From: Epiperipatus broadwayi
Taxonomy: Eukaryota; Onychophora; Udeonychophora; Euonychophora; Peripatidae
Direction of reading: 5' to 3'
NCBI GenBank assembly: GCA_028023455.1
Contig: JAQFVV010012672.1
Location: forward strand, 186,001-250,000
Length of the DNA stretch: 64,000 nucleotides
The notes below the pieces were generated by a model, which was not told the DNA's origin, ran no database searches, and saw nothing but the letters and a program-made list of their open reading frames with translations. Every line of letters starts with the position of its first letter. Within the stretch, counting starts at the first letter, position 1. Both the position numbers and the translations under genes were made by a program. This document shows, piece after piece, positions 47,345 through 58,575 of this stretch.

Positions 47345-47700
47345 GATAATTGTGAATTTTATATGATTTTCTTTTTTTCTTTTTTTTTTGTAATTTGTAT
47401 TTTTGATGGATTCGTTGCATTACTTTTCAATTTCAGTGAAGAATTTGATGAAATTAGGTAGTTGTAGGGAGGGGGTCTGGGTTTTATGTATTTTGACGGA
47501 TTTCTGTTTTTTTTAATTTGAATTTTATAGGATTTTCTTTGTTTTTGTTTTTTTGTAATTTGTATTGCCTTGGGCATTTTTGGGGGAAATTTCGACAAAT
47601 TTCGTATAAAAATTTATCACTCGCAAGCTTCAGGCTGGCTGTTGATGGAGCTGCACCACCATCTACTGGCAGTAGTACGGCCTCTCCACAACTACCGTAC
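47345..47700. repeat. unclassified repeat with internal direct repeat and GC-richer tail
   Basis: A block of about 50 bp (GAATTTTATATGATTTTC ... TGTAATTTGTATT, about 47350-47400) recurs at about 47519-47570. It is followed by a less AT-rich segment (about 47610-47700: GCTGTTGATGGAGCTGCACC and neighbours). It looks like part of a dispersed repeat, but I cannot assign it. Confidence 0.4.
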
Positions 47701-48154
47701 ATAAATTCATGTTTGAAATGTGATATTCAGTGAGGAAAAAATAGATGATATAGTATAGTATTTACATTTAGTTTTGATTAGCATAGAATTGAAGTCATGT
47801 AATTTGATATAGCTTAGTTCACACTAATTCCACCATTAATAGTCGGATTGGTTAATTTAAAAACTTAATTTGTTTATGTGAATTTTATTCAATGCAAGTA
47901 ATCTGCAAAGCCAAAAAAACAGGCTGGTTATATTTCTTACTTTTATTTCTATAATATAAAAATCTTTTAATTTACATTAAATCTCAAAAAAAAATTATTA
48001 AAGCAACCAATTAAAAAAAAAAGATGCCCTTCACATAGACCAAGTATCTCTGGTATAAATATATTAATAATTATATATATAAATGCCTTTTTCAGCACAT
48101 GGTTTCATAGCCTTTTCTAATGCTAATCATCTATTTTAACATCAACCAATTACT

Positions 48155-48335
48155 GCAGATAGAACATCATCTAGTGTTCTATAATGAAAATAAAATAATA
48201 ACAATAAAACTAAACATCAGTAAAATAGAATAAAACTTTCATATAGAGAACCAATACTTCAAAGAATTGATATTTTGTTATTGTTGTTATTTTACTTTTA
48301 TTATAGAACACTATATGGTGCTCTATTTGCAATGA
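48155..48335. repeat. foldback inverted repeat
   Basis: AGAACATCATCTAGTGTTCT and the following AT-rich bases at about 48160-48210 are complementary to AGAACACTATATGGTGCTCT and the preceding bases at about 48275-48330. The CATCTAGTG motif also occurs in retrozyme families A and E, but no ribozyme core is present. Confidence 0.5.
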
Positions 48336-49611
48336 TTAGTTAATCTTAAAATAAATGATTGACTTTTGAAAAGGGCATATTAATTATTATAATATATGTA
48401 TATATATTTACATCATTGGCTTCAATTATATACTATTTTCAATCTCACAATATTTCCAAAATAATGTAATAATTGCCTGATGATAATCATTTAAAAAAAG
48501 GCTAACATGGTTTAACCACTTGATTGATTATACGTTCCAGTCTTTATTTCTAGTCTGAAGACTACTTGTATCAGCCTTGATTCTTATACTTCATAACTAT
48601 TTCCACTATTCATTTTAGACTAACATGCAGATCTTTTCATTGTTGCATCGTTATATTGTTGAGGTCTTCAACTTTCTCTAAGTCCATGTTTAACATTCTT
48701 CAAAATCAGAAATGCTTTTGGTAATTGGTGTAATTACCATAATGATTAAATTCAAACCCTATGTGGTATCATTGGCAATTTCTCCTCTCCATCATCATTT
48801 TGTCAACACCTTTTTTCTTGAAAATATAACACCACAAATTTAGCATGGTTTCTGCTGAAGTTGTCCAATGTACCAACTAATAAAGAATCAATATCTCATG
48901 CTTTTAGGCATCTTTTTTCTTTAAGAAATGGTTTGGGTTAAGGCACATTAGTATCTGCTAATTTTTATTAGATCAGCTTTACATCTTCAAGACATTCAGA
49001 ATATTAATTTTTTACTATCTTCTATCTTTTTAATATATAATAAAAAGTCGACATGGATAGAAAAATATAAAAAATAAATTCTCTACCCTGAATAGTTTAC
49101 AAACTTAATGATAAATTTAGCTTAAAAGTTGAAACTTTTATATCAAAAGTCAGCCTGTTACTTTTGGTACTTGAACATCACAGAGCCTTCTTAGCAACTG
49201 ACCACTTGATTATTAGTATTTATCCTTTCAGTCGTTAATACCTTTTTTCTTTATTTAAAATGAATATCATAACTATCTTATTTCTATAGCATAAACATTC
49301 AACTTTGTATGGCTAATATATTATTAATTAGACAGAAATCAAATTTAAATTTTTGTCAATATTAAAACTTCAACAATATTTTAGCATTGATTTCTATATA
49401 CATTTATACATGTAAGTTTGCATATACATTACACTAGCTAAAGAGTGAAATATAATCATTGTTATGAACACTGAAGTCACTAAAATATATTATTATATAA
49501 CTGTAGAAGCAAGTTGGTTTAGGTTTAATACCTTAGAGTGTTTTTGGATTGAAACTATTAGCTTAATAAAATTAAAAATTGTTTGCTGGTTATGTAGATT
49601 CAAGTCCAAAG

Positions 49612-49655
49612 TTTTTCACTGATGAAGACCTTTGCCCAAAACCTAATCTGGAAAC
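49612..49655 (+). ncRNA. degenerate hammerhead-like motif
   Basis: TTTTTCA, CTGATGA (49619-49625), AGACCTTTGCCC, AAAA (expected GAAA), CCTAAT, C49648, TGGAAA. Stem I pairs well (six pairs with one G-U) and the 5' core is intact. Stem II is poor and G12 is lost in a GCCCGAAA to GCCCAAAA type change. This may be a relic of another family or of a Penelope-like element. Confidence 0.3.
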
Positions 49656-49955
49656 ATGTATGTAGCACTGCCCTCCAGCGTTCATTAATTACTCAAGATT
49701 GAAATAAAGTACTGTTTCTAAAACAAAGATATATTTATTATAAACAATTTGTCTGAAGAATAGCATCATGTTTGTAAACCACGTGTTCAAAATTGTAATC
49801 TAAAACTTTATATATATATGAAAAACAAAAAACAAGTTAAAAACTTAGTAACGCTTGTATTTATGTCAACAGATGGCGTTCTACCAAAAACACCATCAAG
49901 CATATGTTTACATAAACATCAGAGCATGCATTCACTATCTCTAACTTTAATTCCA

Positions 49956-49999
49956 CTTTCAGATCATGATTTCAAGCTATTTGCTATCATCAGTGAAAG
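49956..49999 (-). ncRNA. type I hammerhead ribozyme, family C unit 1, core intact
   Basis: Minus strand: CTTTCA, CTGATGA (49993-49987), stem II TAGC-AAATA-GCTT (three pairs plus a U-U next to the core), GAAA, palindromic stem III ATCATGAT, C (49962), TGAAAG. Six perfect stem I pairs. The cut is predicted between 49962 and 49961. Confidence 0.75.
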
Positions 50000-50354
50000 A
50001 CAGGAATTTTAGAAACTAGATCTAAACACAAACTCTGAGCGTTTATGAAACAGTTTCTATTCAGCTTGCAAGCTTGAATCTTTTAGACACGTAATGTCTT
50101 CAAACTCAGCATAGCAAGCCAGATAGCTATATGGGTCTGATCTCAGTTCAGCATCACCACATAGTAGAAGCCTCTGCAATATATATCATTGCTAGAAAGA
50201 CCTCAAAGGTACATTTATGAAAAACAAAAAACAAGTTAAAAACTTGCTAATGCTTGTATTTATGTCAACAGATGGCGTTCTACCAAAAACACCGTCAAGC
50301 GTATGTTTACATAAACGTCAGAGCATGCATTCACTATCTCTAACTTTAATTCCA

Positions 50355-50398
50355 CTTTCAGATCATGATTTCAAGCTATTTGCTATCATTAGTGAAAG
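50355..50398 (-). ncRNA. hammerhead motif, family C unit 2, G5A
   Basis: Identical in layout to unit 1 but with CTAATGA in place of CTGATGA. G5 is essential in the hammerhead core, so this unit is expected to be inactive. Confidence 0.7.
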
Positions 50399-50725
50399 AC
50401 AGGAATTTTAGAAACTAGATCTAAACACAAACTCTGAGTGTTTATGAAACAGTTTCTATTCAGCTTGCAAGTGTGAATCTTTTAGACACGTAATGTCTTC
50501 AAACTCAGCATAGTACCTTTGATGTCTTTCTAGCAATGATATATATTGTAGAGGCTTCTACTATGTGGTGATGCTGGACTGAGATCAGACCCAAATAGCT
50601 ATCTGGCTTGCTATGCTGAGTTTGAAGACATTACATGTCTAAAAGATTCACGCTTGCAAGCTGAATAGAAACTGTTTCATAAACGCTCAGAGTTTGTGTT
50701 TAGATCTAGTTTCTAAAATTCCTGT

Positions 50726-50769
50726 CTTTCACTGATGATAGCAAATAGCTTGAAATCATGATCTGAAAG
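50726..50769 (+). ncRNA. type I hammerhead ribozyme, family C unit 3, core intact
   Basis: CTTTCA (50726-50731), CTGATGA (50732-50738), TAGCAAATAGCTT, GAAA (50752-50755), TCATGAT, C50763 (predicted cut after), TGAAAG (50764-50769). Cleavage triplet AUC. All invariant core bases are present; the U-U apposition at 10.1/11.1 may weaken stem II. Confidence 0.78.
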
Positions 50770-51119
50770 TGGAGTAAGAGATAGTGAATGCATGCTCTGA
50801 TGTTTATGTAAACATATGCTTGATGGTGTTTTTGGTAAAACGCCATCTGTTGACATAAGTACAAGCGTTAGCAAGTTTTTAACTTGGTTTTTTGTTTTTC
50901 ATAAATATACCTTTGAGGTCTTTCTAGCAATGATATATTTTGCAGAGGCTTCTACTATGTGGTGATGCTGAACTGAGATCAGACCCATATAGCTATCTGA
51001 CTTGCTATGCTGAGTTTGAAGGCATTACATGTCTAAAAGATTCATGCTTGCAAGCTGAATAGAAACTGTTTCATAAATGCTCAGAGTTTGTGTTTAGATC
51101 TAGTTTCTAAAATTCCTGT

Positions 51120-51163
51120 CTTTCGCTGATGATAGCAAATAGCTTGAAATCATGATCTGAAAG
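51120..51163 (+). ncRNA. type I hammerhead ribozyme, family C unit 4, core intact
   Basis: Same as unit 3 except that stem I ends CTTTCG, turning the first stem I pair into G-U. The predicted cut is after C51157. Confidence 0.72.
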
Positions 51164-51518
51164 TGGAATTAAAGTTAGGGATAGTGAATGCTTGCTCTGA
51201 CGTTTATGTAAACGTACATTTGATGGTGTTTTTGGTAGAATGCCATCTGTTTACATAAATACAAGCGTTGGCAAGTTTTTAACTTGTTTTTTGTTTTTCA
51301 TAAATGTACCTTTGAGGTCTTTCTAGCAGTGATATATATTGCAGAGGCTTCTACTATGTGGTGATGCTGAACTGAGATCAGACCCATATAGGTATCTGGC
51401 TTGCTATGCTGAGTTTGAAGACATTACGTGTCTAAAAGATTCATGCTTGCAAGCTGAATAGAAACTGTTTCATAAACGCCCAGAGTTTGTGTTTAGATCT
51501 AGTTTCTAAAATTTCTGC

Positions 51519-51562
51519 CTTTCACTGATGATAGCAAATAGCTTGAAATTATGATCTGAAAG
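51519..51562 (+). ncRNA. type I hammerhead ribozyme, family C unit 5, core intact
   Basis: CTTTCA, CTGATGA (51525-51531), TAGCAAATAGCTT, GAAA (51545-51548), TTATGAT, predicted cut after C51556, TGAAAG. One stem III base differs from unit 3. Confidence 0.72.
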
Positions 51563-51664
51563 TGGAAAAGTTAGAGATAGTGAATGCATGCTCTGACGTT
51601 TATGTAAACATACGCTTGACGGTGTTTTTGGTAGAACGCCATCTGTTGACATATATATATATAC

Positions 51665-52436
51665 ATTAAGTAGACCATTTCAAAAATTAAATCACTAGCT
51701 AAAATCAAATTTAAAAATTCACTAAAAATGCCAAGGCAGATTTCACAAATGCAAAATAGTACAAATATGACAATTATTTTTAATATTTAAAATCTTTTGA
51801 ACAATTTTATAATTTCAGAATATGGATCCAAGAATGGTTTATGGAAAGATAATAGGCAGAATCAGTTTAACTCCTCCAACTGTTTCCACGGATTTAACAC
51901 AATCTTATCACCTTTTTTTTCTTCTTTAGCATATTTTTAAGTGCTCGTTTTAATGAGCAATCTGATATAGAGATATGAGTGATGAAAAATTTCTATTGAT
52001 ATATAAAAAAAGAAATATTTACAAAAAGTAGGTGAGTGATCATGTGAATCGGTTGCTTGAGATGGAGTGGACGAATAGACTGAAAAATTCTGAATTCAAA
52101 TTCCTCTTTTACATATACTTTATCTAGGGTTTATTTATTACTCTTGATTATATAGATGGCGCACATGTAAAAGAATGCAAAGCAATTGCAGTTTGCAAGA
52201 AGTAAGGAAAACATGTACATAGGCTTTTAAAGACATTTGCAACAATGGATAAAAAAAAAAACAGGGATAAATAAATGATGATAACATTAGAGAAAAGAAG
52301 AGTTCCTTTTGAAGGATATAAATATGAATATGGTGAAGAGATATAATTACGAAGAAATTATTTGGATGATTGGAAACTAATTGATAAATAGAAGAAAGAA
52401 AAGAGGGGGTGGAATAATAAAGAAATTAACACTGTT
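51665..52436. other. AT-rich intergenic DNA
   Basis: No recognisable gene or element. Confidence 0.5.
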
Positions 52437-53060
52437 TTTAGATAATAGGTGTATTGTTGTAAGAGCTGCATGGACGAGAGCTACAGTTAACCTATGACAA
52501 TGATATGTTGAGGATTAGTAAAAGAATATTGGGTATCCTAAAAATGATTTAAATGGAATGCTTTAGATGCAAATGTGTAGATAGCAAATAAGGCAATTCA
52601 TGGAAAGATAGGGTATTTGAGTTTTTGCAAGAGGGTTGCAAAAATAATAGATTACAATTTATGGATAGTAATACAATAATTAAAATAGGTTTTAATTGGG
52701 CTTCAAATAAGGTTGCAGCAATTTGGATGAAAAAGACAATAAGATATGTTGGAAAATTGGACAAAAAATGTATAACTCTTTATCTCTATAAAACCAGTAA
52801 TGAATGTGTTGTGAAAGTTTGTTGCAGTAGTAAAGTTTGGGACATGTGAGTTGGAGAGATGAAAAAAAAATATAAAGAATAGAAAGAATTTGAATACATA
52901 TAGGAATAAAAATATTATTAAATGTGAGTCATTTTATGATATTAGTAAGAAATGTAGTTTACTTTTTCTAAGCTTAAACATAATCTTTACCAATAAGAGA
53001 ATACATGTTTTGTAAATTGTGAAATGAAGATGTAAAAAATATTAACCAATTGTGAATCTA
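52437..53060 (+). pseudogene. decayed LINE ORF2 C-terminal fragment (relative of the 15.6-kb copy)
   Basis: Short stretches match the 15.6-kb fragment in order: NRLQFMDSNTIIKIGFNWAS, then KKTIRYVGKLDKKCITLYLY, a YRNKN-like block and the remnants of the CK.C knuckle region (near 53010). Many frameshifts and stops. The open part is 52625-52849. It is the same family as 15.6 kb but much older. Confidence 0.65.
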
Positions 53061-56000
53061 ATATAAGCGCAAGAAGAAAAAATGCTAATTATAAAGTTAT
53101 GAGACTTACATATTGACTAAGTGATTATACAAAAAATTGTTTTTGTTTTTTATGTTGGCATAGAAAAATGATAAGATTGATCTTGGAAAGTTAAAATAGA
53201 TTTGAGATTTTGGATTTAGTGTAGGGTGGAAAATGATAAAAGAATATATGATGGCTAATAGATTTCTGATTCCTGTTGAGATTTTTAACTTCAATTATGA
53301 GGAAGATATGTTGTATCACACCACAGATTGTTATTTTACCAAATTGTCATACATAAGAGATAGAGCAATTATGAGATTCCACAATTAAACAAAATGTGTT
53401 TCTCAAAAAATTCCTAAAAATTAACAAGTGTTACAAAATTTCATACATGAGAAATATTCTCTACACATATAATATATATATGTAGTGGTTAATTTTATGT
53501 AACCATAATATCCCTACAATGTTGTTTTTATTAATGGATGTCCCATCTCAACTTCATCATATTGCAAAAGATGGTGGATGCACTGATTAAAAACCTAAAA
53601 AATTTCTAATTGATGCAAAAACAAGCTTAATAAATATTTTATTTAATGATTTTTAAAAAAATGGCAGTCTGGCTAATTCTTTATTTTAAATATGTATTTA
53701 ATTAAATAATAAAAAAAAAAACTAAAATATTAATTGACAAAACACATAAAAAAAGGAAAATAATTTAATATTATTAAAAACAAAAATAGAATTATTTTTC
53801 CAGATTAACTCAATAGTGTAACTTTTCGTGCTTATTACAATGGAGTTTGTGTACCTCATAACTGATCATTCTCTTCTTCTTCAATCTTTGTAAATATTAT
53901 ACATTTATAAAAAATAAATTAGATCATTTTACAATATTATCAAAATAAGACAATTTCAACTTAGACCCTTCAAATGAGGGGTTGCGGACTGTTGGGTACT
54001 TTTAAGTAGAATGTCGAATAATATTCAAAATTAATATTGTAGAATAGTTCTACTCTTTGGTTGTCTTCTCTTATCTCATTGAAATTTGCTTTGGATTCAT
54101 GGCAACCACTTGGTCATATTGGTTACATTGAATCTTTGTAATATTAAATAAATGTGATGAATTTTATTAGGAAACATTAATCTAACAAGCAGTTTCCTTT
54201 AAAAAAAAACTATATATATAAGATAACAAATTTTTGAAACAATGAACAATTTTTTTAAATAAATATATATTTTTAAGTAATTGAATAATTAGTCAGCTAG
54301 AAGTTATGTGATATTCAAATATCAGAAGTAATTGATCAATCATGCATTCAGAAACCTTTATAAGCTCTCAGCCTCTCACTACACCTATGCACTAAACTAC
54401 TTGGGCACTTTGCTTTCATCGCAGATTAATGTTAGAAGATCGTAGATTTAAAATAATAATAATAATTCAGATGGATCAAATATTTGGTATTATTTACATT
54501 TCTGCATAAACTGTTTTTTAAAAAAATTTAGTAATTGAATTGTTTTATTGACTGAAAATGATGAGCTTTCAAAACTATATACGTATATATAATAGCAATC
54601 ACATAACGTTATAAAAAATTTATAATCATTGTTTTCATTAGACTAATAAGTCTTTACTGGAATTTGTACAGTGGAAAGTATATTTAATTTGATTGTTTTC
54701 ATTAGACTAATAAGTCTTTACTGGAATTTGTACAGTGGAAAATATATTTAATTTGATTGAGATGTTGTACTGTAAAATGATCTTAGATTCCTCACCTTGA
54801 CGGTTTCTTCCACTAAAAGAGAAAATAATATGCTAAGTATTGACCTATCAGATTAATCACTAATAACTGTGTCATAGATCAAAATCTGTTTAACATACAA
54901 TATACAATCCTCAGTTTTAGAATACAAATATTAATTCTTGTGTTAAAAATTAAGACAAATAAGAAAATGTGATAATGTTATTTACTCAGTACTAAAGCAT
55001 ATAAGAATTGATATATATTTGTAATATACAGTATATAGAATATCCTCACATATTGCTATCTGGATAACAATCTATTTTCATTTCAAGCCAACTGTAGCAA
55101 CGACTAGGACCGAAATAATGATTTCTGTTTAGAGAATCATGTTTTTGAGTCATAGTTAAGCAAGATTGTGCTATCACTATGGAGTGATGATACATCTTTA
55201 TATGTGCGTGTGTGTACATATATATATGTAAGAGCAGGGATTTTATTGCTTGATTTAATTAAACTTGATAGATCCCGTAAAAAAACTGATTAATCGTTGC
55301 AAGTGTATTATGTGAAATTTTGTCTCATAATTTATTTACTTCGCCATTAATCATAAAGTAAATATAATAATTATTCTTTTTATATTAATAATTTTAAAAA
55401 TATAACTCTTATGAATACAAAAAGAATGATTACTATATTTATGTAATGATTGTTAATATTCAGCAGATTAGAATTTTTTAAAGTACACGAATCCTGCAGA
55501 ATGATTGGTTAGTTTTACATATATCGAACGGCGATTAAATTAATAAATGTTTCAAGCATTATGATTGGAGCTTAAATCTATCCAAATTTGATTGCATATA
55601 TTTTTTGTGTTTATTTATTTTAATTGTATATATGTATATTGCAAATGAAGGATTTTTGCTTTTGTTATCTTTATTATTACATTAATTTCATAATATTAAA
55701 ATTCTGAAACTATTTTATTTTATTACAAATATAATATTGTGTATCTATAAACTGATAGACCATCTACTTTTTAAATCTAAAGAAAATTAAAAGATTTTTT
55801 TATATAGCTTCACAATTGCCGTGCTTTATTATTTGCATGAGTTACGATTTAATTTATAGGTATTAAACTATTTAAACTTACTCATTTTATGACAATGTCT
55901 TTAGATAAATATACTAATGATTATCACAAATCATTTATTAAGCTAGAGATTATTGTATTATTTTTAACCAGTTATTATCTTTAAAAAATAAATGATGAAC

Positions 56001-56189
56001 AAAAATTAATGGAGTCATAGAAGAAGTTGTGAACTGATTCAATTGAAGAATCTTAGTTCCTACAAAAATGCATCTTGGAAATCAGTTTTCTTTTTCAAGT
56101 CTTTGTTCATATAATTAAAGTATGTGTAAAAAAATGGAAGTTTAAAAGAATATTTGTATTAAGTTTATTAAGTAATATTATTTTTCTGA
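53061..56189. other. AT-rich intergenic DNA with a 64-bp tandem duplication
   Basis: Positions 54628-54691 and 54692-54755 are nearly identical 64-bp tandem copies (ATTGTTTTCATTAGACTAAT...). I see nothing else in the interval beyond simple AT repeats. Confidence 0.6.
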
Positions 56190-56600
56190 AGTGGATACTT
56201 CATGAGAAGTGATAGTATATTTAAAATAGGTTAAAAAGAGTGTTGGGTTTGGTCTGGGGTACAAACCTAACCTACAGAAAATAACACTAGCACCAGTATT
56301 ATAATTAATATAATATTTATTATATTTACAAATATATAAAATACAGAATAATATTTCTAATGTGATCTCTTGGATCTGAGTCTTCATAATCTACTGCTTC
56401 CAACTACACCTGATAGCATGCCTCACAGGTACGGAGATTGACTCTTCCAGCTGTACCAGGCAGCTTCACAAGTAGGGAGAATGACTCTTCCAGCTGTATC
56501 AGACAGCTTGCCTCAAGTCAGCAGTATTCTTAGCAGCATCCAGTCCTTATGTGGACTTGCCTAGCTATGTGAACAAATAGCAAATTGCTATCCTAAGAAT
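56190..56600 (-). repeat. LTR-like sequence, minus orientation
   Basis: Read on the minus strand it contains GAGGCAAGCTGTCTGATACAG, then the short repeat ACAGCTGGAAGAGTC twice, AATAAAT, and an end block TTTTCTGTAGGTTAGG...CCAAACCCAACAC. The same order appears at 57.60-57.93 kb on the plus strand. This is consistent with an LTR of the gypsy relic in between. Confidence 0.5.
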
Positions 56601-56659
56601 GCATACTGCTGTTTAGGTTAGCAGGGCTTTTCATGGAGAATGCATACCATCTTAGTAGG

Positions 56660-57470
56660 TTAGACAGATGATCTCTCAGTTTATTTTAATGCCAGAGGCT
56701 TTGAATTTATCAAGGAGTTCCTTCATGGCATTCCAGAGTTATTCTGGTGTTTGTGCCACTAGTAAAACATCAAAACATTGTAGTGCCCCTGGTGTTTCAG
56801 CAGTCAGTTGATCCATGACTCTCTGGAATATAGCTGGGGTGACTAATATACCAAAGGATAATCATTTCATCTTGAATAACCCTTTATGAGTTATTATTGA
56901 TAATGCTCTCACAGCCTCGTCATCCACAGGAAGTTGCAAGTATGCATGTTTTAGATCAATCTTGACAAAACCCCTACCACCTGATAGCATGGATAGGATT
57001 TATTTGACTGATGGAGGTGGATAATTATTTGAATTGAGAGCTTTATTGATTGTGCATTGATAATCTCCACATATACATACATCACCACTTTCTTTCATGA
57101 TTAGTGATGTTGGCATTCTGTATGTATGTGCATTTTCTCACTGCATCTATGGCAAAGCCTTAGACTATTTGATGCTGAGTTCTCTAAGCTGGCTGAGTAT
57201 TTGACTGTCCCAGTGTTATGCTCAATTTTTTGTATATCATACTTAGTAATTTCTTTTAATGGGGTAGCTTGCTTGGGCTTTAGCTGTTTCAACATCTAAA
57301 TCTAAAATCTTCAATATTTTCAGTCTTAAATTGTGATTGTTTATGCCACAAATAAAATGATCATGAAGTGCTTCATGAAGACTTTGAAATCACACTTCAA
57401 TGCTAATATAATGTTCAGATTCTTGTTGCAGATTCTCTAGCAGTTTCCCTCTGTTCTTGAATGCTGAAAT
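56660..57470 (-). pseudogene. Ty3/gypsy-type gag-pol remnant
   Basis: The minus strand shows, in order: a capsid-like piece ALHDHFICGINNHNLRLK (about 57390-57340); then, after an apparent internal deletion that removes the zinc knuckle and protease, reverse transcriptase. RT motifs: CICGDYQCTINKALN (about 57085-57040), NNYPPPSVK, GFVKIDLKHAYLQLPVDDE (about 56975-56920), THKGLFKMK, LVTPAIFQRVMDQL (about 56845-56805). The expected YLDD box region is decayed to a CFDVLLVA-like string. Several stops are present. It would have made the polyprotein of an LTR retrotransposon. It is now dead. Confidence 0.8.
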
Positions 57471-57599
57471 TGAGGTGATATCTCTGCATTATTATCAAGG
57501 GTTTTCTGTTAATCTGAATGATTGAACATGCTCTCCAGTGAAACCTCTGCCTAAAACATGGGTGTCTTCACTAGTCACTACTGATATATCTACGCAGTG

Positions 57600-57930
57600 A
57601 GGCAAGTCTACCTAGGATTGGAAACTGTTACAACTGCAGTCGACTCAAGGCAAGCTGTCTGAGTGCAGCTGGAAGAGTCTGAACTAGAGCCGACTGAAGG
57701 CAAATTGTCCAGTACAGCTGGAAGAGTATTACTTGAATTCGCAAAGCAGGCTGATCATATAGCTGGAAGTGAGTTCCATCACTCAGTATAACTATTTCAT
57801 CATTAATTGTATAAACTATATGTATTTTGTAACTAATAAATTTTACATGCTAATTGTTGAGTAGTTTGTCATTACGTTTTCTGTTGGTTTGGAACCAAAC
57901 CTGTAAATCAAGCCAAACACAACAGAAAGT
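57600..57930 (+). repeat. LTR-like sequence, plus orientation (inverted relative to 56.2 kb)
   Basis: GGCAAGCTGTCTGAGTGCAG, two GCTGGAAGAGT copies, TAATAAATTTTACATG and a final block TTTTCTGTTGGTTTGG...CCAAACACAACAG match the 56.2-kb sequence in reverse complement. In a normal provirus both LTRs would point the same way. Here they face each other across the gag-pol remnant. Confidence 0.5.
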
Positions 57931-58543
57931 AATTGATAAAGTAAGTTACTTAGTTATAAATAAACTTGATTTAAACTTAAAATATAGAAGCAGAGACTAT
58001 TAACTATTTTATGTAGTATGTATATAAAAATTTAAATTGTATAAGCATCAATTTAATAAATTATGATATTTTTATTTATCATTCTATTAATAATTTTCCT
58101 TTTAATTAAATCGAGGCACTGTTATTATCTTAGTTCTAATTCAAACGTTTTAAAAAAAATAATTTGTTTGCATATTTTATTTATTTTTTCATTAAAATGT
58201 TTTTCAAAACAAAGTTAATTAAGGGACTAGGATTAATAGTAGTTTGAGATCTGAAAATAAAAATTAACAAAAAATTGTTGTAATTTTTTATACAAAGTCT
58301 TAAACAATTTTTGTTATGTGTTTAAAAATAATCATTAGGGAATCTACACATAGTAGATAAATAAATAACTTGCTATTATGTTTAAAAATAGTAAAAAATA
58401 TATTGAGAATTTTTGCCAGTCGTAGTCAAATGGTTTTCGCCTCAATGATTATTGTAAAAATTATATAAAGAGAGAAAATCTTTTGTTTACAATTTTTGCA
58501 ATAATTGACTATTTGAAAGTTGGTTACGTGTGCTTACTTTTTG

Positions 58544-58575
<32 letters not shown>
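58544..58575. repeat. (GT)n microsatellite
   Basis: About 15 GT repeats. The surrounding 57931-59400 is AT-rich DNA without a recognisable gene. Confidence 0.9.

Larger units (their letters stand above)
49818..51650. mobile_element. retrozyme family C, five-unit array with central inversion
   Basis: About 1.83 kb bounded on both sides by (TA)n. Two units lie on the minus strand (49818-50217 and 50217 to about 50512) and three on the plus strand (about 50513-51650). Periods between predicted cleavage sites are 399 (minus pair), then 394 and 399 (plus). Units contain GTACCTTTGAGGTCTTTC, CATATAGCTATCTGGCTTGC, AGATCTAGTTTCTAAAATTC, the ribozyme and AACGCCATCTGTTGAC. The orientation switches near 50512. 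The similar small open frames at 49818 and 50217 are by-products of the repeat. Confidence 0.8.

Noticed and set aside
48155-48335. The foldback as a family E retrozyme
   Set aside because: Only the CATCTAGTG motif and a partial CTGATGT are shared. The 3' half of the hammerhead is missing.
49818-50411. Two near-identical 64-codon frames (49818 and 50217) as a duplicated small gene
   Set aside because: They are parts of the family C retrozyme unit, start at the unit boundary and overlap the antisense of the ribozyme.
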